Source: Sphingobacteriia bacterium (GTDB taxonomy: Bacteria; Bacteroidota; Bacteroidia; NS11-12g; UBA9320). From it: a DNA stretch of 51,966 bases. Location: the NCBI GenBank assembly GCA_008080835.1, contig VMDK01000031.1, positions 1 through 51,966 of the forward strand, read 5' to 3'. The notes under the pieces were generated by a model, which saw only the letters and a program-made list of their open reading frames with translations, did not search any database and had not been told where the DNA came from. Positions 8,291 to 16,604 of the stretch are shown here, piece by piece. A program made the position numbers and the translations under genes. The stretch's first letter is position 1. The number at the start of each line of letters is the position of its first letter.

Positions 8291-8298
8291 CAAATCTA
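8291..8298 (-). promoter_or_regulatory. -7 promoter element for the DoxX operon
   Basis: TAGATTTG is an exact TAnnTTTG match ending 16 bases before the ATG at 8274. It would drive the four overlapping genes from 8274 down to 5833. Confidence 0.65.
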
Positions 8299-8322
8299 GT
8301 GATTCGTTCGCAGCTGCTACGC

Positions 8323-8898
8323 TCACCCGAAATAATGCTTCCACCAGCCTCTGAAGCCGGCATGTTTCCCTGCGTACGGACGAAACCGACCACCGGAACG
8401 GATCACACGGTCGCACCGCTCAGCCTCCTTGCGGGCGCGCAACTGGTGGCTCATGAACACCGGTTTGATCTCCTTCAGGGCCATCTTGTCTCGGTACTTC
8501 GCGAATTGGGTAAAACCATAGGTCTTCAAGTGGGCGTACTTATCCCGAATGGCAAGCAATGCCAGGTCAAAAGTATCCTGATTCCACTCTTCTATCTGCA
8601 CTGCACGTTGCAACAACCGCTCCCTGCCTTCGGGATAATTCAACTGTAAATAGACCGCAACAAAGTATTCAAGCAGTTCTACATCCGTCAAAGGAACCTC
8701 CTCCCAGAACTCTTCAGTGATCTCTTCTGTATCGATCCTTCGTATCTGTGCAGCGATCTTCCTGTCAATGCGCATGAGCTTCAATTCTTTCCTAAGCCAC
8801 TTCCTTTCGGCCCGGGCGACTAATATAAGACGTTCATACGCTTCGATCGTTTCTCTGTCCACGTTCTGATGAGATTTAATGTTCGAAAAGCCATCCAT
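8323..8898 (-). CDS. Uncharacterised soluble protein
   Basis: I do not recognise this 191-residue protein. It has no signal peptide or membrane segment, is largely helical and rich in Glu, Arg and Lys. An Arg/Lys-rich helix (ARAERKWLRKELKLMRIDRK) is followed by an acidic stretch (DTEEITEEFWEEVPLTD), helices with Tyr and Leu, and a basic Gly/Arg-rich tail (RSGGRFRPYAGKHAGFRGW). The basic tail could bind nucleic acid, but that is a guess. It ends 24 bases before the DoxX promoter and has a 114-base gap behind its start, so it is probably a single-gene unit. Confidence 0.75.
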   Translation of the reverse strand: MDGFSNIKSHQNVDRETIEAYERLILVARAERKWLRKELKLMRIDRKIAAQIRRIDTEEITEEFWEEVPLTDVELLEYFVAVYLQLNYPEGRERLLQRAVQIEEWNQDTFDLALLAIRDKYAHLKTYGFTQFAKYRDKMALKEIKPVFMSHQLRARKEAERCDRVIRSGGRFRPYAGKHAGFRGWWKHYFG

Positions 8899-9012
8899 GC
8901 ACTTTCAGTTTTGCATAGTGATAACTCCCTGATACAAGTATACCGGGCACAATTTGAAGAGGGTTTGCGAAGGGAGAAGAATGTATCGCGTTGGGAATAT
9001 TCTCCGGATTTT

Positions 9013-9387
9013 TTAAATCCTTGGTAGATCCTTTTTGGTCAGATCGTGGTCGATGTTCCCGGTGTTGACCGTGCTTGCAGGTTCGAACAGCATGACATGT
9101 ACTTCTTCCGGTGCTATTGGTCTGTGCATGACCCCGCGTGGGACCACAATGAATTCACCCGGACCGATCGTGACCGTGCGTTCATCCGGATCGCGCAGTT
9201 CCATGATCAAGGTTCCTTTGACCACGTAGAACAACTCATCTTCTTCCTGGTGATCATGCCAGATGAATTCACCTTTAAGCTTGGCTAGTTTTACATGCTG
9301 ACCATTGAGTTCGCCCACTATATGCGGTGACCAATGCTCATTGATCTTGTCAAGCTTTTCGGCAATATCGACCGGAGTAAGCTTCAT
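9013..9387 (-). CDS. Cupin-domain protein
   Basis: The 124-residue single cupin barrel carries the two metal-binding motifs: motif 1 around FIWHDHQEEDELFYVVKG (residues 42-60; His, His, Glu) and motif 2 around VPRGVMHRPIAPEE (His). This is the pattern of small cytosolic cupins that bind Mn, Fe or Zn; the reaction, if any, is unknown. The start overlaps the stop of the TMTC-like gene by one base, so it is the second gene of that operon. Confidence 0.88.
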   Translation of the reverse strand: MKLTPVDIAEKLDKINEHWSPHIVGELNGQHVKLAKLKGEFIWHDHQEEDELFYVVKGTLIMELRDPDERTVTIGPGEFIVVPRGVMHRPIAPEEVHVMLFEPASTVNTGNIDHDLTKKDLPRI

Positions 9388-11333
9388 CAGAATGGAGTTT
9401 TGATGTTCGGATTCAACTCCTTGGCTTTGTCATAAGCCTTTTTCGCTTCAACCCGGTTTCCCATATTGTTGTAAGTCAAGCCAAGATAGTAGTAGAGATC
9501 CCCACTATTTGGGGCGTACTTGATCGCCTCCTTGAAATACATCACGGCCTTTTCATGGTCGCCAAGCGTGCCATAGCAGGATGCGATCCCACGCAATCCG
9601 TCGACATAACGAGGATCTTTCTGAATGACTTCCTTATAGATCTCCAGAGCCTTTTTTCGCTGACCTCGGTTGAAATAGATGACAGCCATGTTGTTCAGCA
9701 TGATCGCAGTTCCACCGGTTAGCTCTCTGGCCTTTTGATAGTATTCCAATGCCTTGTCGTGATCATTCAAGCGATAATATGCCAGTCCCAATGCTCCGAG
9801 AGCATCGCCGTATCGAGGATAGATCTCAATGGCTCGCTCAAATGCCACCACCGACTCCTGGAGCCCTTTGAGCTTTTCATTCTGATCTTCGAGTCGAACG
9901 GCCTGTTTCATGGTTCCCAAGCCGTAGTAATAATGCGACCGAGCACTGTTCGAAGAGGTCTTCACGTCAGTCGTATACAAGACCATGTTCTCTGCCCAGG
10001 CTTTGTTTCGATCTATGGTTTTGTAGCCATAAATGAGGACAACCAATACAGTAACGATAGTTGTAGTCTGTCGGCTGTTCCCCAAAAAGTCCTTGATGTC
10101 CTTCGCCTGCCCTTCTTTCGCCTTGAGATACTTCATCAACAAAACACCGATCACCAATGCAAATGCGAACGATGGCACAAAGAGCAGTCGCTCTCCGAAG
10201 TTGGTTCCAATGGTGATGATCAGGTTGGTATAAAGGGAAATGCTCGCGGCGAAGAATAAGATCGCATAACTATAAACACTTTTGCTTTTCCAACCGCGAT
10301 AAGCCAGATAACCAAGCCCGGCTATGACCAGAATACTCAAAAGGAATTTAGGGTCTGAAACTCCGGCAACATCGATCTGCGCCAGTGAATAATCATTGGA
10401 GAGTGGATGCGGGAAAATGAGCTTCCACATATAGAGTCCAACGATCTTTATCGCTGTGGCAAATCGCTCTGCTCCCTCTAGTTTTACAAGAAAATTGTCG
10501 ATCGGATCGACAAAGTCAATGCCTCCTACCTTGCCGATGATGCTACTACGGATCCCGATGTAGGCTAAAGCAGCAGGGACATACATCAAAGTAGTCGTGA
10601 CTACTTTCTTAATTGGAAGATCTCTGAAGAACCATAAGGTCAGCGGAATGACCGCTAAAAATGTGATGGCACTCTCTTTGGCAAGAAAAGCCAGGAAGTA
10701 GACCAGCACAGAACTGACCAATCGCACGACGCCTCCCCTATCTACATAGCGCAGCATGAGCAATAAACTGCCAACGAGCAGGACGAAGCTCAATAACTCA
10801 TCCCGACTCTTGATATTCGCTACCACCTCCGTATGAATAGGGTGAGCGATATATAACGCGGTGATGATGAATGCGAGAAACGGCTTTCGCTCCCTGAACA
10901 TTGCCTGGAGGAAGAGAAACATCAAGACCGCCAAGGCACCATAGAGTAAAATATTCACCCAATGGTGTATGGACGGGTTGTTCGGAGAAAGTTCCCATTC
11001 CACAGCGAACATGACCAGAGACAAAGGACGGTAGAGCGATCCCTGATTATTCCAGTATCCGTAGCGATACGAGGTTTTCCAAATGATCGGGATGCCTTCC
11101 GTACCGCGTTTCACGACCCAATTGCTTTCGATCACCGACATGTCGTCGAGCACGTATTCGTGGTTTCGGGTATTGAAGTACAGTAGGAATGCTTCGGCGA
11201 AGAGCACGAGCATGAGCACTGGCATGAGTTTGCTGGAAACGCGAGCAACACTCTTCTGCGGGGTCGGTCTTTTATTTGACCGTTTCTGCTTGACTGCCTT
11301 ACCCGTGGCTTTCTTCTTTTGTGGACTGCTCAT
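9387..11333 (-). CDS. TMTC-like membrane glycosyltransferase with TPR repeats
   Basis: The 648-residue protein has an N-terminal basic segment, about ten membrane segments (residues 35-430) and a C-terminal TPR domain of about five repeats (residues 455-648; DALGALGLAYYRLNDHDKALEYYQKA and similar). The membrane part carries TMTC/GT-C features: Asp-Asp in the first loop (EYVLDDMSVI), SLYRPLSL, and HPIHTEVVANIKSRDELLS near residue 165, which matches the HPxHTE-x-V-x-R-x-(D/E)LL signature of eukaryotic TMTC O-mannosyltransferases. It is therefore probably a lipid-sugar-dependent protein glycosyltransferase whose TPRs bind substrate. That is an inference from family; sugar and target are unknown. 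It leads an operon with the cupin gene. Confidence 0.85.
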   Translation of the reverse strand: MSSPQKKKATGKAVKQKRSNKRPTPQKSVARVSSKLMPVLMLVLFAEAFLLYFNTRNHEYVLDDMSVIESNWVVKRGTEGIPIIWKTSYRYGYWNNQGSLYRPLSLVMFAVEWELSPNNPSIHHWVNILLYGALAVLMFLFLQAMFRERKPFLAFIITALYIAHPIHTEVVANIKSRDELLSFVLLVGSLLLMLRYVDRGGVVRLVSSVLVYFLAFLAKESAITFLAVIPLTLWFFRDLPIKKVVTTTLMYVPAALAYIGIRSSIIGKVGGIDFVDPIDNFLVKLEGAERFATAIKIVGLYMWKLIFPHPLSNDYSLAQIDVAGVSDPKFLLSILVIAGLGYLAYRGWKSKSVYSYAILFFAASISLYTNLIITIGTNFGERLLFVPSFAFALVIGVLLMKYLKAKEGQAKDIKDFLGNSRQTTTIVTVLVVLIYGYKTIDRNKAWAENMVLYTTDVKTSSNSARSHYYYGLGTMKQAVRLEDQNEKLKGLQESVVAFERAIEIYPRYGDALGALGLAYYRLNDHDKALEYYQKARELTGGTAIMLNNMAVIYFNRGQRKKALEIYKEVIQKDPRYVDGLRGIASCYGTLGDHEKAVMYFKEAIKYAPNSGDLYYYLGLTYNNMGNRVEAKKAYDKAKELNPNIKTPF

Positions 11334-11341
11334 TTCTCAAG

Positions 11342-11349
11342 CAAATGTA
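11342..11349 (-). promoter_or_regulatory. -7 promoter element for the TMTC-like gene
   Basis: TACATTTG, an exact TAnnTTTG match, ends 8 bases before the ATG at 11333, implying a very short leader. No clear -33 element is seen. Confidence 0.6.
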
Positions 11350-11362
11350 TTGAACTTGGTAA

Positions 11363-11683
11363 TTAAGATTCCGGTTCCGCGATGATATGATCCTCTCCCA
11401 CATCTCCGGTAAATTTTGTCTCGATCTTCTCACACGCCTCTCGCATCCGCTTTCGGATGTCCTCCACTTCCGGTGGCATATTATTTCCTGCTTCTTGGTA
11501 AGTCTTCCCATCGGGCCACAATGCGTAGGCAAAGAATTCCCGGACATCGGCTTCTGATCGGTGCAGTCTTGAGCCCAAACTACCCTCGTACTTCCGGATC
11601 ATCAGCGTGAGGTCTTCCCAGGCTTTGACGAATTCGTTCTCCGTTTCCGGATGAGTTCGGAACAGGTAAATGGCAGCGTACAT
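11363..11683 (-). CDS. Antibiotic-biosynthesis-monooxygenase-like small protein
   Basis: The 106-residue protein resembles the dimeric alpha-beta-barrel (ABM) fold: YAAIYLFRTHPETENEFVKAWEDLTLMIRKYEGSLGSRLHRSE, where a strand, a long helix and a G-S-x-G-S-like turn precede a second strand (FFAYALWPDGKTY). It is cytosolic. Proteins of this fold include monooxygenases and heme-degrading enzymes, but many have no known activity and nothing here points to one. It starts one base after the stop of the lipoprotein gene and so shares its message. Confidence 0.8.
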   Translation of the reverse strand: MYAAIYLFRTHPETENEFVKAWEDLTLMIRKYEGSLGSRLHRSEADVREFFAYALWPDGKTYQEAGNNMPPEVEDIRKRMREACEKIETKFTGDVGEDHIIAEPES

Positions 11684-11684
11684 G

Positions 11685-12188
11685 TTAGCGTAATGATTGA
11701 AAATACTTTAATAATATGCGGTCTTCTTGTTGGACGATGGTGTAATAAGCACCTTTCCCTCCATCAGCGGGTTCGTAAGTGGTACTGTCTGCATTCCACC
11801 GATTGTTGGGATCCTCGAAGAGATGATTCACAAATTGAAATACATCCGACTTCGTGATATCTTCCAACATAAAATCGATGCGCACTTGATAGCCGACTTC
11901 GTCGCAATCGTAGTATCGATACTTGATTCCCTCCTCGTATTCGCGTTCCCAATCACATATACAACTGTCGCAATCGGGATAGATCTGAAGGATCTTGCGA
12001 TCCATCGGTGAATAGTATTTGTTCAAATAATTCAGCGTTACCTCAAGCATGGTATCTCGCTGTTCCATGAACCGTTTTGATGGCACCGGAAGAGGCCCGA
12101 AATGATCGTTGGTGGAGTTCTTCAAACAAGACGGCAGGAATAACAGGCCGATGATCAGTGTGATGAGAAATTTGTGCGAAGCCGCCAT
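11685..12188 (-). CDS. Putative lipoprotein of unknown function
   Basis: A 167-residue precursor with a lipoprotein signal peptide ending in a lipobox (FLPSC), so Cys would be lipidated. The mature part has a Cys cluster (DCDSCICDW) near the middle and an aromatic Tyr-rich stretch (EGIKYRYYDCDEVGY) but matches no family I know. The closely spaced Cys could form disulfides or bind metal. I chose the ATG at 12188 because a perfect -7 box at 12216-12209 would make the upstream in-frame codon (12221) untranscribed. Confidence 0.8.
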   Translation of the reverse strand: MAASHKFLITLIIGLLFLPSCLKNSTNDHFGPLPVPSKRFMEQRDTMLEVTLNYLNKYYSPMDRKILQIYPDCDSCICDWEREYEEGIKYRYYDCDEVGYQVRIDFMLEDITKSDVFQFVNHLFEDPNNRWNADSTTYEPADGGKGAYYTIVQQEDRILLKYFQSLR

Positions 12189-12208
12189 AGAGTTGCTGTT
12201 GTGCATGT

Positions 12209-12216
12209 CAAACATA
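12209..12216 (-). promoter_or_regulatory. -7 promoter element for the lipoprotein/ABM pair
   Basis: TATGTTTG is an exact match, with a TTG 16 bases upstream (12235-12233) as a possible -33 element. It lies 20 bases before the ATG at 12188 and fixes that start. Confidence 0.65.
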
Positions 12217-12288
12217 CACAAGCTTGCACGTTCAAGGAAATGGTAGTTCTCTACAAAGTACCGCCGGTGCGAAAGGGAGTGTACAATT

Positions 12289-12828
12289 CTATTGTCCTAC
12301 CAGCTCGGCATCAACAAAGAATTTGGCAAACACATTGACCTCATGATCGCGAGTGATCAATTCATCGGTGACAGTTTCCAGCCGCAGCTGAAAGGTCTCT
12401 TTATCCATGTACTTCTTGACGTTCTCACCGGTAGTCTCGAGGACAAGCTTTTTTCCGATATCCTCGGGAATATCCTCGATCGATGCGATCATTTTCTCAT
12501 CCAATCCCTCTGCTGAAAGAAAAACCCGCAACGCCTTTAGGAAGCCAAAATCGGAATTTTCCGGACTCGTGAGCTCCAATTCTCCCCGTTGAAGAATCAC
12601 TTGCTCGATGCGGTCTTTTCGCGTGTCGTTCAACTCATAATTCGTGGCTGAGTTCGATTCAATATCCGGAGTGAATACGTTGAAAGGTAAGTTTATGGCA
12701 GAGGACGACGGGATGATTGCCGTAGAATGATATTCGATCTCAAACTGGGTGAGTTTGTCTACTCCTTTGCACGACAGGATTCCTGTTAGTGCAAGCAGAA
12801 TGAAGAAGAAGCGAGAGACTATAGACAT
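12289..12828 (-). CDS. Putative lipoprotein of unknown function
   Basis: The 179-residue precursor has a signal peptide and lipobox (LTGILSC). The mature protein is mostly beta with a central helix, beginning FEIEYHSTAIIPSSSAINLPFNVFTPDIES. It resembles predicted surface lipoproteins of Bacteroidota without a known role; I cannot assign a family. It starts 25 bases after the aminotransferase gene stop and is probably co-transcribed with it. Confidence 0.8.
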   Translation of the reverse strand: MSIVSRFFFILLALTGILSCKGVDKLTQFEIEYHSTAIIPSSSAINLPFNVFTPDIESNSATNYELNDTRKDRIEQVILQRGELELTSPENSDFGFLKALRVFLSAEGLDEKMIASIEDIPEDIGKKLVLETTGENVKKYMDKETFQLRLETVTDELITRDHEVNVFAKFFVDAELVGQ

Positions 12829-12853
12829 GCGTAGTGTTCAATAAATAACGAGA

Positions 12854-14119
12854 TTAGCCGTGCGATAGTTTAGTGATCGCATCCACCAATGCCTCTAGTT
12901 CTGACGTGGTGGTATACACATTTGGAGTGATCCTGCATCCCTTCACGCCCGGTCGGTCTATGCCTACAGTCCAGATATTGAATTCATCCATGAGACTTTG
13001 GGCCAGTTGTTTCGGTGGGATACCCTCGATGCCTACGTTGGCTATTGCGCAGGAACGGTCAGGATCTCTTGGAGTATTCATGATCACCTTGGGTAGATCA
13101 CGGACCCTATCAGACCAGTATCTCTGTAAATACCGAAGTCGTTCGGTTTTTCGCTGAGCCCCGATCATGTGAAAGTGATCGATCGCGTCAACGATACCCA
13201 TCATGGTATGCACCGGTGTGGTTCCGGTATGACTCAGTCGTTTGATATCGCCGGGTTCTTTCTTGTCCTCGGCCAACAGTGGCCAGAGTTCAGGAATGCG
13301 CTCTTTTTTTACATACAACAGGCCATTTCCAAGTGGGGCACTCAGCCATTTATGCAGACTGGTACCGTAATAATCACAGTCTAGGTCGCGCACAGAAGTG
13401 CGTACGTGCGCGAATGAATGGGCGCCATCTACCATGACCTGCACTCCGAGACCATGTGCCATATCGCAGATCTTGCGGACCGGCAATACTTGTCCTGTAA
13501 TGTTGACCATATGACAGACCATGAGCAATTTGGTCTTCTCGTTGATCTGAGATCGGTAGAGATCCACGATCTCGTCGTCGCTTTGTGGATCGTTTGGAAG
13601 ACTCACCTTGCGCAACGTGATGCCATACCGCTCTTCCATGAGTCGGAACATATTGAGCATGGCCCCATAATCCTGCAAGGCCATGACCGCTTCATCACCT
13701 TTTTTCCAGTGTATTCCATTGATCACAAGATCCAACGATTCTGTGGTGTTGCGCGTGATGGCGAGCTCGTCCGGCGAACAACCTGACTCGATCGCGAGTC
13801 GATCGATGATCTGTTTCTTCTCCTTGTTCAGACTTTTTCGCATGTAGTGCGAATGTTCCCGGTTAACTCGATGGATGTGGGAAATGTATTTTTCCAACAA
13901 GGGCTCGGGAAGCATGCAGTAGTAGCCGCTTTCGAGATTGATATATTCAGGAGTAAGCAGATAGTTGTTCCTGATATTTTCCCAGAAAGCATCTTCGGAG
14001 GCCAGTTCAGCTGGTCCGAGATTAGACACTTCATCAAAACTTCGGGCGAAGGCATCCCAGGCAAATGGTACGGTGAGTCCGAATGTTGCAGCCTTCTTCA
14101 GGAATTCGCGTTTGTGCAT
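12854..14119 (-). CDS. Class V PLP aminotransferase, isopenicillin-N-epimerase-like
   Basis: The 421-residue protein belongs to the fold-type I PLP family of cysteine desulfurase-like and isopenicillin-N-epimerase-like enzymes. Motifs are RNTTESLDLVING (phosphate loop region) near residue 125, VMVDGAHSFAHV (Asp contacting the PLP ring) near 230 and YYGTSLHKWLSAPLGNGLLYV near 255, whose Lys should form the Schiff base. An N-terminal KREFLKKAATFGLTVPFAWDAFA resembles a signal sequence but lacks the twin Arg, so export is possible but not certain. Many Bacteroidota have such an exported aminotransferase of unknown substrate. It leads a likely operon with the 12289-12828 lipoprotein. Confidence 0.85.
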   Translation of the reverse strand: MHKREFLKKAATFGLTVPFAWDAFARSFDEVSNLGPAELASEDAFWENIRNNYLLTPEYINLESGYYCMLPEPLLEKYISHIHRVNREHSHYMRKSLNKEKKQIIDRLAIESGCSPDELAITRNTTESLDLVINGIHWKKGDEAVMALQDYGAMLNMFRLMEERYGITLRKVSLPNDPQSDDEIVDLYRSQINEKTKLLMVCHMVNITGQVLPVRKICDMAHGLGVQVMVDGAHSFAHVRTSVRDLDCDYYGTSLHKWLSAPLGNGLLYVKKERIPELWPLLAEDKKEPGDIKRLSHTGTTPVHTMMGIVDAIDHFHMIGAQRKTERLRYLQRYWSDRVRDLPKVIMNTPRDPDRSCAIANVGIEGIPPKQLAQSLMDEFNIWTVGIDRPGVKGCRITPNVYTTTSELEALVDAITKLSHG

Positions 14120-14123
14120 AATC

Positions 14124-14131
14124 CAAATGTA
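14124..14131 (-). promoter_or_regulatory. -7 promoter element for the aminotransferase gene
   Basis: TACATTTG is an exact match ending only 4 bases before the ATG at 14119. If the box is centred at -7, the transcript would be leaderless or nearly so. Confidence 0.6.
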
Positions 14132-14178
14132 GGCAATTGAATACTCATGCCGCGGATGATATCGTTCGTCGAATCGAA

Positions 14179-14209
14179 TTTGTACACCTCCGGGGAATTA
14201 ATATCTTAG
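14179..14209 (+). promoter_or_regulatory. Probable promoter of the SPFH/Arc pair
   Basis: TTTG at 14179-14182, a 19-base spacer and TATCTTAG at 14202-14209 (6 of 8 bases of the -7 consensus). A second weaker box (TATCTTTT) follows at 14213-14220. The start codon is at 14228. Confidence 0.45.
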
Positions 14210-14227
14210 TGATATCTTTTTAATATC

Positions 14228-15082
14228 ATGTCAAACGAAAAATTCATCAAACCACCGTCCGGCTTTCTGGGATTACTCCTCTTGCTCGTCATCATCGCTT
14301 TCTCTATGTTCATATTGATCGCCGATGAAAACCCGATCGGAGTACTACCTATTTTTCTCGCTTTGTTGTGCTTACCGGGATTCTTCCTGGTATACCCGAA
14401 CACTTCAAAAGTGATCACCCTATTCGGGAGTTATAAGGGTACTGTGAAGGAGAATGGCTTCTACTGGGCCAATCCTTTCTACATCAAGAAATCGATCTCG
14501 CTTCGTGCCCGCAACTTCGATAGTGAGCGAGTAAAAGTGAACGACAAACTGGGTAATCCGATCATAATCAGCGTGATTCTGGTTTGGCGCGTGGAAGACA
14601 AGTACAAAGCTGCTTTTGAAGTAGATGAATATACCAACTTCGTCCGCGTACAGACAGACGCTGCCGTGCGAAAACTAGCGGGTTCGTACAGTTATGACAA
14701 TTTCGATGATGAGCAAAAAGAGGTAACACTCCGTTCGGGTCTCCACGAAGTGAACGAAGCATTGGAAGAAGAGTTGCGAGAGCGACTCGACATTGCCGGG
14801 ATCGAAGTGCATGAAGCGCGCATCGGCTATCTGGCCTATGCTCCGGAGATCGCCAACGCGATGCTACGCCGTCAGCAGGCCGTAGCGATCGTTGCTGCGC
14901 GTGAGAAGATCGTCGAAGGTGCCGTAGGCATGGTGGACATGGCCTTGGAGATGCTCAACGAAAAACATATCGTGGAACTCGACGAAGAGAAAAAAGCGGC
15001 TATGGTGAGTAACCTGATGGTCGTTCTGTGTGGCGATAAAGATGCGAGTCCGGTTGTGAATACCGGCACCCTCTATCAATAA
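14228..15082 (+). CDS. SPFH/Band 7 (stomatin-like) membrane protein
   Basis: The 284-residue protein has two N-terminal hydrophobic segments (about 13-32 and 38-58), then an SPFH domain: VITLFGSYKGTVKENGFYWANPFY, the sheet through NPIIISVILVWRVED, and helical parts ending EVHEARIGYLAYAPEIANAML. A coiled-coil helix with RRQQAVAIVAAREKIVEGAVGMVDMAL follows. SPFH proteins form ring-like cages or microdomains in the membrane and affect the stability of partner proteins. Its stop codon overlaps the start of a ribbon-helix-helix protein gene by one base, a close coupling that suggests the two act together. Confidence 0.9.
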   Translation: MSNEKFIKPPSGFLGLLLLLVIIAFSMFILIADENPIGVLPIFLALLCLPGFFLVYPNTSKVITLFGSYKGTVKENGFYWANPFYIKKSISLRARNFDSERVKVNDKLGNPIIISVILVWRVEDKYKAAFEVDEYTNFVRVQTDAAVRKLAGSYSYDNFDDEQKEVTLRSGLHEVNEALEEELRERLDIAGIEVHEARIGYLAYAPEIANAMLRRQQAVAIVAAREKIVEGAVGMVDMALEMLNEKHIVELDEEKKAAMVSNLMVVLCGDKDASPVVNTGTLYQ

Positions 15083-15246
15083 TGGCACAGAAGAAATCCT
15101 TCGTACTGCGCACCGATACCGAGACCTACAAGGCTTTGGAGAAATGGGCGGCCGATGAATTCCGTTCGGTGAACGGACAGATCGAGTGGATCATTCACGA
15201 AGCCTTGCGGGAACACGGCCGATTGCCTAAATCGAAGAAAAAATGA
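15082..15246 (+). CDS. Arc-type ribbon-helix-helix small protein
   Basis: This 54-residue gene is easy to miss because it is so short. The protein starts MAQKKSFVLRTDTETY, a beta strand and the first helix of an Arc/MetJ-type ribbon-helix-helix fold, continues ALEKWAADEFRSVNGQIEWIIHEAL (second helix with the N-G turn) and ends in a Lys-rich tail. Dimers of this fold bind DNA with the paired strands. Its ATG shares a base with the SPFH stop. The closest pattern I recall is the small Arc-like protein found directly downstream of SPFH genes in various bacteria; its target is unknown. Confidence 0.87.
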   Translation: MAQKKSFVLRTDTETYKALEKWAADEFRSVNGQIEWIIHEALREHGRLPKSKKK

Positions 15247-15293
15247 AGGAGCCCACGCAGCCTTTTCTCCAAGTTTTCGACTAATTTGGAACT

Positions 15294-16604
15294 ATGGCTA
15301 ACCTGCTTCGCTCTGTAATTCTATCGCTGTTGGTTCTGTGCACGGCGGCCTCATCCGTTTTTGCACAACTTTACTTTCCACCAAAGAACTCGGAGGATTG
15401 GGAAACCACCTCTCCTGAAAGTCTGAACTGGTGTTCCGACTCCATCAATGCACTTTATAATTTCCTGGAGGAAAAGAATAGCAAGGCATTCATTGTCTTG
15501 GAGGACGGTAAGATCGTTCTCGAAAAATACTTCGACAGTTTCGGTCCGGATAGTTTTTGGTATTGGGCTTCAGCGGGCAAGACACTCCGAGCCACATTGG
15601 TGGGCATCGCTCAACGGGAAGGGGCGCTCTCGCTCAACGACAAAGTGAGTCAGCACATTGATACCGGCTGGACCAATTGCTGCCTGGATAAGGAAAACCT
15701 CGTTCAAGTGCAGCATCTGCTTACCATGACCAGCGGACTGGATGACCGCGTAGCTGATCCTTATTGTACGGATGATACCTGTTTGCGTTATTTGGCAAAT
15801 GCCGGCACACGCTGGGCCTATCACAATGGTCCGTATAACCTTACACGGAATGTCCTTGAAAGCGCAACGGACGAATCACTGAATCAGTTCACCAGAACAC
15901 GCGTCCTAAATCTTACCGGTATGGATGGATTTTGGGCTCCAAGTGGATATAACACCCTTTTCTTAAGCACAGCACGATCTATGGCCCGTTTCGGGTTGCT
16001 CATGTTGAATGGTGGAGACTGGGGTGTTCAACCGGTCTTGGCCGATACCAATTACTTCAAAGCCATGACCACAAGAAGTCAGGATCTGAACAAAAGCTAT
16101 GGCTACTTGTGGTGGCTGAACGGACAGGAAACGCACATGCTCCCGGGTACACAGTTCAAATTCACCGGAAGCATCATTCCAAACGCACCTGCCGATATGT
16201 TTGCTGGCTTAGGCAAGAACGACCAAAAGGTCTACGTGGTTCCCTCCCAAGGGTTAGTCGTGGTGCGTATGGGCAATGATGCAGGTGGAAGTCTGTTTGC
16301 TAAGAGCAGCTTCGACGACCAGCTGTGGCGCCGATTGAGCGAATTGGAATGTGCCACCGGTAGTTTGAAGGACAGAGTTCCCGGGACGATCAAGGTTTAT
16401 CCGCAGCCAGCCGATCAGATCTTGAATGTCGAAATCGGAGGCAATCACAAATTTGATGGTAGAATTCTGGATTTGAACGGCAGGGTGGTTATTCGTTTCA
16501 ATGAAAAGGAGCTCAACTTGAGTTCACTGGCGCCAGGTACGTATGTCCTTCGATGTGAAACAGAGAAACAGATTTTCCATCAGCGCATTCATATTACAAA
16601 ATGA
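15294..16604 (+). CDS. Secreted serine hydrolase (beta-lactamase family) with T9SS type A domain
   Basis: The 436-residue protein has a signal peptide (residues 1-24, ending SVFAQ), a class C beta-lactamase/DD-peptidase-like hydrolase domain and a C-terminal sorting domain. The active-site Ser is S93 in SAGK (SxxK, K96); Y176-H177-N178 is the YxN motif. The sorting domain (about 360-436: IKVYPQPADQILNVEIGG, FDGRILDLNGRVV, PGTYVLRCE) begins with a slightly unusual YPQPADQ in place of YPNP. It is likely an esterase or peptidase acting on small or cell-wall substrates at the surface; the substrate is not known. It overlaps the next gene by four bases. Confidence 0.9.
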   Translation: MANLLRSVILSLLVLCTAASSVFAQLYFPPKNSEDWETTSPESLNWCSDSINALYNFLEEKNSKAFIVLEDGKIVLEKYFDSFGPDSFWYWASAGKTLRATLVGIAQREGALSLNDKVSQHIDTGWTNCCLDKENLVQVQHLLTMTSGLDDRVADPYCTDDTCLRYLANAGTRWAYHNGPYNLTRNVLESATDESLNQFTRTRVLNLTGMDGFWAPSGYNTLFLSTARSMARFGLLMLNGGDWGVQPVLADTNYFKAMTTRSQDLNKSYGYLWWLNGQETHMLPGTQFKFTGSIIPNAPADMFAGLGKNDQKVYVVPSQGLVVVRMGNDAGGSLFAKSSFDDQLWRRLSELECATGSLKDRVPGTIKVYPQPADQILNVEIGGNHKFDGRILDLNGRVVIRFNEKELNLSSLAPGTYVLRCETEKQIFHQRIHITK

